DNA from: Desulfosarcina alkanivorans
Lineage (GTDB): Bacteria; Desulfobacterota; Desulfobacteria; Desulfobacterales; Desulfosarcinaceae
Length of the DNA stretch: 64,000 nt
Direction: 5' to 3'
Assembly: GCF_009688945.1 (NCBI RefSeq)
Contig: NZ_AP021874.1
Location: 868,001-932,000 of the forward strand
This document shows, in pieces, positions 45,570 to 53,021 of the stretch. Positions within the stretch are counted from its first letter, which is position 1, and each line of letters begins with the position of its first letter. The notes under the pieces are model-generated. The model was not told where the DNA came from. It ran no database searches and saw only the letters and a list, made by a program, of their open reading frames with translations. The position numbers and the translations under genes are program-made.

Positions 45570-46010
45570 TTAGATGGTCCGACTGACAGGTGTCCGGCCC
45601 ATATTCAGGAATAGGGAAAAGGCGGCAAGCAAATCGGTTCCGATCCCGAAACAGGCCAGGGCTTTTCGTTTCAGTGCGGCCAGCCAATGGCGCTGCCGGG
45701 ATGTAGACAACTTCGAGTTCCATCTGCCGCTGGATAGGCGTTGCTTCAAACAATCGGAAATTGTTAAAATCGGCACCTGGAAACGATTAAAATAACCTTC
45801 GGGCTTCATTTTGATAATGCAATTACAGTCCGGGCAACGGTATCTTCGAAGCCATACGCCAAAAGCAAATCCATCAAAATAGGCGAGTACGAAACCGTGT
45901 CCCCATATTCGGGTTGAACCACACCTGGGGCATCCGCGAGGTGTTGGCCAACAAAAATTGCGTCCCTGTTCATCAATATCCTTGAGTTTTACACAAACGG
46001 AAAGTATCAT
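45570..46010 (-). CDS. Zinc-ribbon protein of DUF6431 type (transposon-associated)
   Basis: 146 residues from ATG 46008-46010. Two CxxC pairs, CPRCGSTRIWGHG and CPDCNCIIKMKPEG, with a basic, aromatic context, then a C-terminal helical part. Proteins of this kind (DUF6431, name from memory) sit beside ExeA/DDE transposase pairs and may bind transposon ends. It is separated from the transposase gene by 101 bases. Confidence 0.72.
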   Translation of the reverse strand: MILSVCVKLKDIDEQGRNFCWPTPRGCPRCGSTRIWGHGFVLAYFDGFAFGVWLRRYRCPDCNCIIKMKPEGYFNRFQVPILTISDCLKQRLSSGRWNSKLSTSRQRHWLAALKRKALACFGIGTDLLAAFSLFLNMGRTPVSRTI

Positions 46011-46262
46011 CGGACCATTCTTTGTTGGGGTCGATAATACGACCCGGTTTTCTGGGGTGCTCCGGTCTGCCAACCGTCACCCCTTTTCTTTATCCATAAA
46101 AAAAGCCCCCTTGCCGGAGGCTCATCTAATTCGAAAATTCTTTTCCGTTTGTCAACGATTGTGATTATCTTGCCGGTTACTCCACCCTCGATCCCGCTAA
46201 CCTACACTAAACAAGGCACAGAAACCCGAAGTTGGGTGGAAGCCTCGATCTGGACAGAGCGC

Positions 46263-47486
46263 ATGTTGGCGGCGCTGGAAAACGGCGTCAAAGGAGGCAC
46301 ATGGTTCAGCCTGATCGACAAGGTTGCCCGTCAGCGAACCCTTGAAATCGCGTGGCAGAAGGTCGCCGCAAACAAGGGGTCGGCAGGTGTGGACGGCCAG
46401 AGTATCGAACGGTTTGGGTACAAGGCGTCGGCTTACCTTGAGGAATTGTCGGAGTCGTTGAAATCGGGAACCTATCGCCCCCAGCCGGTCAAGCGCGTGG
46501 AGATCCCCAAGGGACCGGGTAAGACCCGCCCACTGGGAATTCCGGTGGTCAAGGACCGCATCGTGCAGACGGCGTTGAAGTTGGTGATAGAACCGATTTT
46601 CGAAAAGGAATTCGAGGAGACGAGCTTTGGCTTCCGACCGGGGTGCGGTTGCAAGAGCGCCCTTCGAGAGGTGGACCGCCTGATTAAGAATGGCTGCACC
46701 CATGTCGTGGATGCGGACCTGGCGAGCTACTTCGACACCATTGCCCATGACCGGTTGATGGCGCTGGTGGAAACGCGCATCAGCGACGGGCGGGTTCTCG
46801 ACCTGATTCACGGGTATCTCAAACAGGATATCATCAGCGAGCTCAAGCGATGGACGCCGATTGGTGGCACGCCGCAAGGTGCGGTTATCAGCCCGCTGTT
46901 GGCGAACCTGTACCTGCATCCGCTGGACCGTCTGATGCGGTCCAAAGGGTACCGCATGGTGCGTTATGCCGATGACTTTGTCGTGATGTGCCCGAGCCCG
47001 GAGACGGCTCAATCGGCGCTGGCCGTTATAAACGCCTGGGTAGCGGCAAACGGTCTGACCTTGCATCCGGACAAAACCCACGTGGGGGATTGCACGGTAC
47101 CGGGGCAAGGCTTCGAGTTTCTGGGATATCGGTTCGAGGCTGGAAGACGATGGGTCCGCCGCAAAAGTTTGAACGCCTTGCGGGATCGCATTCGGACCAA
47201 GACCCGGCGCACGCGAGGAAACAGCCTCAAACACATTATTGAGGACCTGAACCCGATGCTGCGTGGGTGGTTTGGTTATTTCAAACATGCGAATTCCAAT
47301 GAGTTCAAATCGGTCGATGGATTTATCCGTCGTCGGCTTCGATCGGTGCTACGGAAACAGCAGAAGCGTCCTGGAATGGGTCAATGCCGTAAAGACCATA
47401 CCCGCTGGCCGAATGCTTTCTTTGCTGAGCGTGGGCTTTTCACCATGACCGAAGCCCATGCACTGGCAAGCCAATCACGATGTTGA
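46263..47486 (+). CDS. ltrA: Group II intron reverse transcriptase/maturase
   Basis: 407 residues from ATG 46263; the frame stays open upstream to 46149, which lies in the transposon end, so the true N-terminus may have been cut off (family members usually have a short extension like ETRSWVEASIWTER before this Met). RT fingers/palm motifs: KTRPLGIPVVKDRIVQ, SFGFRPGCGCKSALR, HVVDADLASYFDTI, GTPQGAVISPLLANLYLHPLD, catalytic RYADDFVV, and thumb/X maturase GWFGYFKHAN. No HNH endonuclease domain. It copies intron RNA into DNA and helps splicing. Confidence 0.93.
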   Translation: MLAALENGVKGGTWFSLIDKVARQRTLEIAWQKVAANKGSAGVDGQSIERFGYKASAYLEELSESLKSGTYRPQPVKRVEIPKGPGKTRPLGIPVVKDRIVQTALKLVIEPIFEKEFEETSFGFRPGCGCKSALREVDRLIKNGCTHVVDADLASYFDTIAHDRLMALVETRISDGRVLDLIHGYLKQDIISELKRWTPIGGTPQGAVISPLLANLYLHPLDRLMRSKGYRMVRYADDFVVMCPSPETAQSALAVINAWVAANGLTLHPDKTHVGDCTVPGQGFEFLGYRFEAGRRWVRRKSLNALRDRIRTKTRRTRGNSLKHIIEDLNPMLRGWFGYFKHANSNEFKSVDGFIRRRLRSVLRKQQKRPGMGQCRKDHTRWPNAFFAERGLFTMTEAHALASQSRC

Positions 47487-47500
47487 AACCACCGACTGGA

Positions 47501-47571
47501 GAGCCGTGTGCGGGAGAACCGCACGCACGGTTCGGAGGGCGGGGAGGGCGACGGCCCTTCCCGACCCCTAT
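47501..47571 (+). ncRNA. Group II intron domains V and VI
   Basis: Domain V: GAGCCGTGTGCGGG / CCGCACGCACGGTTC hairpin (47501-47533) with the catalytic AGC...CGT triad elements; domain VI: GGGGAGGGC / GCCCTTCCC hairpin with the branch-point region near ACCCCTAT, and the intron ends at about 47571. Confidence 0.88.
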
Positions 47572-47716
47572 CGCCTTTTCGGTTCCTTCCGGACATATGG
47601 CCATGCGTGGCCTGGAAAAGCTTTTTACCCTTACGGGAACGCTGGGGTTCAGAATGGATGGAGGAAAGGTCAAACGGAGACTTGCCCCCACTTCTTGTTC
47701 AACCGTAATCCAGCGA

Positions 47717-47944
47717 TCAGTGTTGTGCCTCCATGCTTTTCGTTGCCGGAGGTGCCGTGGAAAGCGGCTGGATGGCATCCCGGGCCGCCGACTCGGATAG
47801 TATGGCAAAATAGAAATCCCGGCGCAACTGAACGTTCATCCAGGAATCCGATGAAACCCCGAATGCCTTGGCGAGCCGGAACGCAGTGCCTGACCTTATA
47901 CCGTGCTTGCCGTTGATGATCTCATTGATGCGCTGATACCGTGG
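47717..47944 (-). pseudogene. HigA-like antitoxin remnant (5' end missing)
   Basis: Open minus-strand frame with RINEIINGKHGIRSGTAFRLAKAFGVSSDSWMNVQLRRDF, the XRE-type HTH and following helix of HigA antitoxins of the HigBA systems. The frame is closed by a stop (47945-47947) in front of it, there is no start codon, and the first helix of the HTH is lost. No HigB toxin gene remains. The remnant lies just outside the group II intron's 3' end. Upstream, a second minus-strand fragment (47953-48174) may belong to an unrelated lost gene. Confidence 0.75.
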
Positions 47945-48074
47945 TTAAAAGATTATGCCTTTTCCCTGATCCAATTCGGCATGACCATGCGGACATTTCC
48001 TGCGAGCCGGTCAGCATCAAGACGGTAGACGACCTGTTCGATGCACCATTTCCCCAAACAACCATCGCGCCAAT

Positions 48075-48735
48075 ATCCCCTCAACGTCTCAATACCTATG
48101 CAATTCGACCAATACTTAGGCAATAATTGAGCATTGCCAGGTATGCAGGGATTTTGTAGATTGGTCCGAGCCATAAATGGTCAATTTCCGGACGGATACT
48201 TTAGAAAAACATTAAAAATCTGATTTCAGAAAAAGCCAACCCCACAAGGTCGAGGGGGCGGAAAGCCACGAGTCATGGGTCCATGGCAGTCGGGTTGCCT
48301 GATAACGCATTGGATAATTGCAGCCGGGCTTCCTGTGAAAAGGGGTTCGGCTTTTTTGGTCTGCGGCATCGTAAAAGAAAATTGGTTAAATCCATAATTT
48401 TAATCCATTAGCTTCGAGGCGGTTGACTCCCGGATTAGCATCCACTAAATTGCACTTGGCTGTTTTGTTCCACAATTCAGAACCTGAATCACGCATGCAC
48501 TGAATTTGGGGTAGGGTGAACAAAAGAGAAACCATCTTCAAGACGGGCATCCGCCTGTTTGCCGCCCAGGGCTACGAAGCGCCCACCACCCTGCAGATCG
48601 CCAGGGACGTGGGGGGCACCGAACCGGCCGTATTTTACCCTTTCAAGAGCAAGACCGCTTTTTTTCTCCACCATTCTCGAACAGGCCATCAGCGTCAGTG
48701 ATGAAAAATACTTGACAATGGACCGCCTTTTAATC
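48075..48735 (+). pseudogene. Decayed copy of the luxR-tetR gene pair
   Basis: 48075-48140 matches the last codons of the LuxR gene and its downstream spacer (AGCATTGCC, shared with 37670 onward), and 48516-48735 matches the start of the tetR gene: IFKTGIRLFAAQGYEAPTTLQIARDVGGTEPAVFYPFKSKT, preceded by CATGCACTGA and GGGTGAACA. The tetR frame shifts in a run of T at 48659-48665; restoring one base gives AFFSTILEQAISVSDEKYL. It then stops being homologous, so only about 60-70 codons survive. Confidence 0.8.
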
Positions 48736-48775
48736 ATTCTTTATTCGCGAATCGCGAACATAGAATGGAGGTGCA

Positions 48776-49297
48776 ATGGTACTTAAACCCCAGGATGTGT
48801 TGGTTTTGGCAAAACTTTTCGTAATCGGTGGGGATAAGTGGTCCTACGGGCGGATGGCAACCACATTGTGGATGAGTCCGTCCGAAGTCCATGCAGGTGT
48901 CAAGCGGCTCATCAAAGCGCGCTTGGCATCGGACCAGCAAAACCGCATTACCCCCAATGTACGCAACCTGGAGTCGTTTCTGCTCCATGGGCTAACTTAT
49001 GTTTTTGTCCCTGATCTTGGAGAAATAACCAGAGGCATGCCGACGGGCTATGCGGGGCCGGTGTTGTCGCCATTTTTCCAGGCTGGCGAGGATTTGCCCC
49101 CGGTATGGCCGGACCCGGATGGTGAGGTTCGGGGCCAGTCATTCTCACCGCTATATAAATCTGTACCCAAAGCGGCGCGTGAAGACGAGCGGTTGTATGA
49201 ACTGCTGAGCCTGATCGATGCCATCCGTGGTGGACGGGCACGGGAGTGGCAGATGGCGTATGGTGAAATTAAAAAACGGATGGGTGTGGAAGTTTGA
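48776..49297 (+). CDS. Winged-helix regulator of the type found beside AbiEii-like nucleotidyltransferases
   Basis: 173 residues after TGGAGGTGCA. N-terminal MarR/ArsR-like wHTH (LKPQDVLVLAKLFVIGGDKWSYGRMATTLWMSPSEVHAGVKRLIKARL), then a conserved FLLHGLTYVFVPDLGEITRGMPTGYAGP region and LYKSVPKAAREDERLYELLSLIDAIRGGRARE at the end. From memory, proteins of this architecture precede AbiEii/AbiGii-type toxin genes; here no such toxin follows, only a fragment of another gene. The end overlaps a repeat-rich spacer. It opens the defence island. Confidence 0.75.
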   Translation: MVLKPQDVLVLAKLFVIGGDKWSYGRMATTLWMSPSEVHAGVKRLIKARLASDQQNRITPNVRNLESFLLHGLTYVFVPDLGEITRGMPTGYAGPVLSPFFQAGEDLPPVWPDPDGEVRGQSFSPLYKSVPKAAREDERLYELLSLIDAIRGGRAREWQMAYGEIKKRMGVEV

Positions 49298-49380
49298 AGT
49301 GTGAAGGGAAAAGTGTGAAGTTAAAAGTTCGAAAAACATGCCATTTTTCAAACTTCGAACTTTACCCTTCAAACTTTATC

Positions 49381-49782
49381 ACCGCGGGCGAGATCGAAAA
49401 ATACGGCACCGGTTTTATCCGTATTCGGCAATGGCTGAAAGCTTATCCGGATGTTGGGTATGAGATCAGCGAAATGGGGGACTTTTTTAGAATCGAGGTG
49501 GTTCAGGCGACCGAAAAGGACCTAAAAAATAGAGTGGGGTTGCCTGAAAAGTTGCCTGGAAAGTTGCCTGGAAAGTTGCCTGAAAAGCTGTCTGATCTGC
49601 AAAGGAGCATTGTGGCGCAGATGCAAAGCAATCCCAAAATTGCCTACGACCAGCTGGCCAAAGCAACCCAAAAATCAAGAGAGGCCATTCGAAAAAACAT
49701 CGGCCGATTGAAGACGTTGGGCATTGTTAAACGCATCGGGCCGGACAAAGGTGGCCATTGGAAGGTGTTGTTGCCGGAATAG
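49381..49782 (+). pseudogene. 3' fragment of an AlbA-type ATP-binding transcriptional regulator
   Basis: Reading GEIEKYGTGFIRIRQWLKAYPDVGYEISEMGDFFRIEV, a segment seen near the C-terminus of RecG-like/AlbA_2-domain ATP-binding regulators, then four copies of a Pro-Lys repeat (LPEKLPGKLPGKLPEKL) and a winged-helix end (QRSIVAQMQSNPKIAYDQLAKATQKSREAIRKNIGRL). The expected first ~300 residues are missing; upstream is an inverted-repeat spacer, not coding sequence. The fragment therefore appears truncated at its 5' end. Confidence 0.75.
49540..49587 (+). repeat. Four tandem 12-bp repeats within the regulator fragment
   Basis: TTGCCTGRAAAG repeated four times (49540-49551, -49563, -49575, -49587), coding for LPEKLPGKLPGKLPEK. 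Confidence 0.95.
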
Positions 49783-49797
49783 TGAAGAGGGAAGGGC

Positions 49798-49907
49798 GAA
49801 CTGCGGGACTCACGGTAAGGCGCGAAGAACGCAAAGAAGGGCTTTTAAAATTTTATCTTAGCGGCTTGGCGTCTTTGCGTGAGATAAAAAAACGTTTTTG
49901 CGTGAGA
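49798..49907. repeat. Imperfect inverted intergenic repeat of the CGCAAAGA family
   Basis: Left arm GCGCGAAGAACGCAAAGAAG, right arm CGGCTTGGCGTCTTTGCGTG, with a short AT-rich middle. Related pieces occur at about 57853-57885 and 63208-63240 (CACGCAAAGCCGCGAAGAATG). Such intergenic tracts are frequent in Desulfobacterales genomes as I recall. Confidence 0.7.
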
Positions 49908-49987
49908 ACAACAACCAGACGATCTTTGACCCCATCTGACAAAATGCCGTGGTAGCCTCCGGGAAAAATCAAAATGGAGGGTACACC

Positions 49988-50191
49988 ATGGAGTCAGTTG
50001 TTTCTTTTTTACAGGATGGTCGTCCGGTTAAAAAACAGGTCTTTAGAAATTTGAGTATATTCCCGATATTGTTTCCGGGAATCATCGAACCATATTACCT
50101 GACGCTGGAACAGGCCATCGACAATGAGACACTGGTGGTCACAGAAGTGGATGCGTCGGGTAATGTAAACCGGTTGAAGATCAGGAACTAA
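49988..50191 (+). CDS. 67-residue protein resembling the N-terminus of ARPP-1/DUF6569 proteins
   Basis: ATG at 49988 after TGGAGGGTACACC. The sequence VFRNLSIFPILFPG ... YYLTLEQAIDNETLVVTEVDASGNVNRLKIRN resembles the first part of ARPP-1-type proteins (family name from memory), which are normally several hundred residues long. Here it ends cleanly with TAA after a completed beta-like pattern, so it is either a natural short form or a truncated gene. Function unknown. Confidence 0.55.
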   Translation: MESVVSFLQDGRPVKKQVFRNLSIFPILFPGIIEPYYLTLEQAIDNETLVVTEVDASGNVNRLKIRN

Positions 50192-50362
50192 TGCCGTGGG
50201 ATAAAGTGCGACTTTGACGTTAATGTCTATACAATGGATTAAGAGCGGATTTGATATCTTTTATGATGTGGAACTTTGAATCGGGTGGAATGAAGTTTAA
50301 AAAGCAAGGGCGTTTCACAGTCCATCGAGAAATAAACGCAATCATTTTGACTTGGTGATAAA

Positions 50363-53014
50363 ATGAAAATCGATCTAAAAAAAATGGACGAGTTTCTTGA
50401 AACGCACATACGGCCGCTCTGGAACGATAAAGGTATGGATTACCCTTACCGGGTAGGTGGAGGTGAAGTTTATCTGCACGATGAAGTTTTGGCCAAAGCC
50501 CAACCGTTGATGGTCCTGGAGAGAATTAAAAAGTACCCGAAGGACAGTCTGCACGGTGCGCTTAAAGCCCATGACAATTTGCTGTCTCAATTCGAGTGGA
50601 GCCGGGCCAAAGATTTCATCCTTAACACCCCGGAACAAGAGTTGAGCGAGAACGTTCTTCGACTTTTCGACGACTCCACAGATTTCCAGGAACGGCTGGA
50701 CCATTTTCTGGAATGGAGCATGGTCAGCCCTTCGCCGGACAGCGAGAATAAAATGGGAATCAATCCGACTGTTTGCAGCTTTTTTTTAGCGATGCATGAT
50801 CCCGTGCAATATGCTTTCTGCAAACCGATGACCTACCAGGCCTTGGCAAAACTGCTATTGGTTGACGAAGATCCGCTAAACGAACCGGTTCAGCGAATTG
50901 TTCAATGCACCGCTTTTTATAAAACGGTCCTCCGTGAACTGGAAGAAAGGTATGGGCTGAAAAATGGCAACCTTCTGGATGTCCATTCATTGGCCTATAC
51001 CTTAAAAGACCTTCAATCAAATGCAGTATCCAGTCCTGATGCGAGCACCAAAGAAAAACAACTGATCGAACAAATCCGCCAAACGGACGATTACAAAGAT
51101 TTCAAAAAGGTTCAGCTTGAGCCGAAAATTGATCGGGAACGCCGGGCATGGGAACTGCTCGAGAAATACCGTGGTGCCTACACGCAGGAGGCATTGAACG
51201 AAATATTCGACACTGTGGACTTAAATCCCAACAATGTCCGATGGTTTGGCTCACTGCTGGCCCACCCGAACCGGAATCTTATTTTTGGCACACCCACAGA
51301 TGATTTGAATGGCTGGATCGAAAAACTTCTTTTTTCAGAATTGCCAGTTGAAAAAGCCCTGGACGATTGCCTGGGGAAGGGGAAATTCAAAGGCGCCGGA
51401 AATGGCTTGGCGACATTGCTTCTCTATTTAAAAAACCCCGATGAAAATGTTGTCTGGGTGCCCGCTACCGAGAAGGGACTTGCCTATTTGGGGCGCATTA
51501 AACCGGGTAAAGCCGTGTCGGTCGGTAAGAAGTATCTATCATTTCGTAAAGAGGCAATCGATTTTCGAAAACAGCATCAGATCGAGGATCGCGAACTGGA
51601 TTGGTATCTTTCTTATATTTCCAAGCATTTTGGGGATGCGAATACACAAGATGACACTGGCACAATTCGCTATTGGACTTACGCACCGGGAAGGGATGCA
51701 ACGTTCTGGGAAAGCCATTATTCCAATGGGATTATGACCATCGGTTGGGATTTCCTTGGCGATTTAACCAATATCGATGACAAAGAAACAATCCGCTCCA
51801 AGATGCAGGCCGAATACGGCGACAAAAGTTCCCACATGAATAGTGTACTGGCGTGTTATGACTTCGGTAACACAATTAAGCCGGGTGATTTTGTTTTCGC
51901 AAAAAAGGGGAAAAGCCAACTCCTTGGATACGGCATTGTTCAGTCGGATTATTATTTTGACGAGCACAGACCTGAACACAAACATGTGCGGAAGGTGAAA
52001 TGGATTAAAAAGGGCGTCTGGGATACTTCCGGCAATCAGATGGCCCTTAAGACACTGACCGACATCACCAATTATCCTGATTTCGTTGACTATCTCAAGG
52101 GTGTAATCGGTCCCGTTGATCGGAATTCTGGATCTGATCGCTACGATAAAGAAAATGAACTGCAATCCATTTTTCTCAGCGACAAGAATTTTGACCGAAT
52201 CCTGAGTTTGCTGGAATACAAAAAGAATGTCATCCTTCAAGGGCCTCCGGGAGTCGGCAAGACATTTATCGCCAGGCATTTAGCCTGGGCAATGCTTGGG
52301 GCTAAGGATGAGTCTCGAACCGGGATGGTTCAATTTCACCAGTCCTATGCCTATGAAGACTTCATCCAGGGTTTCCGACCAGATGAAAACGGAAATTTCA
52401 TTCTGAAAAACGGTGTGTTCTTCGATTTTTGTCGTAAAGCCGGCCGTGATCGGGATAACCCATACTTTTTTGTCATCGACGAAATCAACCGTGGTAATCT
52501 GAGCAAGATCTTCGGTGAATTGATGATGCTCATCGAAGCGGACAAGCGTGACGGATACGCCCTTCCGCTAACATACGCACAGGACAGCGGCGAAACCTTT
52601 ACCGTACCCTCCAATGTTCACTTGATCGGAACAATGAACACCGCCGACCGGTCCCTGGCCATGGTCGATTATGCACTCAGGCGCCGGTTTTGTTTTGTGG
52701 ATCTGCAACCGGCCTTCAACTCCGATAAGTTCAATACCTTCCTTAAAGACCGGATCGGTATTCCACCGGCATTGATTGCGCGTATCAATGCCAGAATTGG
52801 AGCGTTGAATACAATCATCAGTGATGAAACCAAGAATCTGGGGCCCGGTTTCTGCATCGGGCACAGTTATTTCTGTTCCGAAAATGGAACAGGGGACCTC
52901 GATGACAACTGGTACCGGCGCATCATCGAGTATGAAATCGCTCCCTTGCTCAAGGAATACTGGTTTGACAATCCATCAAACGCGGACAAACAGATTGACC
53001 TCTTGCTGGAATAG
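50363..53014 (+). CDS. mcrB: McrB-type GTPase subunit of a modification-dependent restriction system
   Basis: 883 residues. A long N-terminal region (1-430) of unrecognised fold may read the modified base, then an EVE/PUA-like block (about 435-590: YWTYAPGRDATFWESHYSNGIMTIGW ... KPGDFVFAKKGKSQLLGYGIV), and the AAA+ motor (about 615-880): Walker A GPPGVGKT (residues 627-634), VIDEINRGN and the McrB-specific MNTADRSLAMVDYALRRRF. McrB hexamers hydrolyse GTP to move along DNA and activate McrC. The mcrC gene follows 7 bases later. The long N-terminus suggests a specificity different from E. coli McrB. Confidence 0.93.
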   Translation: MKIDLKKMDEFLETHIRPLWNDKGMDYPYRVGGGEVYLHDEVLAKAQPLMVLERIKKYPKDSLHGALKAHDNLLSQFEWSRAKDFILNTPEQELSENVLRLFDDSTDFQERLDHFLEWSMVSPSPDSENKMGINPTVCSFFLAMHDPVQYAFCKPMTYQALAKLLLVDEDPLNEPVQRIVQCTAFYKTVLRELEERYGLKNGNLLDVHSLAYTLKDLQSNAVSSPDASTKEKQLIEQIRQTDDYKDFKKVQLEPKIDRERRAWELLEKYRGAYTQEALNEIFDTVDLNPNNVRWFGSLLAHPNRNLIFGTPTDDLNGWIEKLLFSELPVEKALDDCLGKGKFKGAGNGLATLLLYLKNPDENVVWVPATEKGLAYLGRIKPGKAVSVGKKYLSFRKEAIDFRKQHQIEDRELDWYLSYISKHFGDANTQDDTGTIRYWTYAPGRDATFWESHYSNGIMTIGWDFLGDLTNIDDKETIRSKMQAEYGDKSSHMNSVLACYDFGNTIKPGDFVFAKKGKSQLLGYGIVQSDYYFDEHRPEHKHVRKVKWIKKGVWDTSGNQMALKTLTDITNYPDFVDYLKGVIGPVDRNSGSDRYDKENELQSIFLSDKNFDRILSLLEYKKNVILQGPPGVGKTFIARHLAWAMLGAKDESRTGMVQFHQSYAYEDFIQGFRPDENGNFILKNGVFFDFCRKAGRDRDNPYFFVIDEINRGNLSKIFGELMMLIEADKRDGYALPLTYAQDSGETFTVPSNVHLIGTMNTADRSLAMVDYALRRRFCFVDLQPAFNSDKFNTFLKDRIGIPPALIARINARIGALNTIISDETKNLGPGFCIGHSYFCSENGTGDLDDNWYRRIIEYEIAPLLKEYWFDNPSNADKQIDLLLE

Positions 53015-53021
53015 CTGACAA

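Larger units (their letters stand above)
42921..46149 (-). mobile_element. Four-gene DDE/ExeA/DUF6431 transposon
   Basis: Terminal inverted repeats of about 26 bp, starting AACGGAAGACAATTTTCGGA (42921) and, inverted, AACGGAAAAGAATTTTCGAA (46149); 22 of 26 match. The true tips may extend a few bases outward, and a target duplication could not be identified. Cargo on the minus strand in order: zinc-ribbon protein (DUF6431-type), DDE transposase, ExeA-like ATPase, 44-residue small protein. A terminator-like GCCTCC...GGGGGC-T7 on the minus strand (about 46099-46125) near the right end should block read-through from outside. Confidence 0.8.
41717..47571 (+). mobile_element. Group II intron, split by nested insertions
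   Basis: 5' end GTGCGCCCGTGAGCGCAC (domain I start), followed by about 470 bases of structured intron RNA to about 42190; then foreign elements; then the intron-encoded reverse transcriptase (46263-47486) and domains V-VI (47501-47571) ending CCCCTAT. Only one 5' end and one 3' end are present, in one orientation, and the intron-derived parts together total about 1.85 kb, a normal length. So an IS200-like element and a DDE/ExeA transposon have landed inside one intron. Such an interrupted intron should no longer splice efficiently. Confidence 0.8.

Noticed and set aside
46197..47288. 363-codon minus-strand frame over the intron reverse transcriptase
   Set aside because: Antisense of a complete reverse transcriptase with YADD; not coding-like.
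47458..47916. 152-codon plus-strand frame after the reverse transcriptase gene
   Set aside because: Runs through domains V-VI of the intron and antisense to the HigA remnant; Trp/Arg/Pro-rich, not coding-like.
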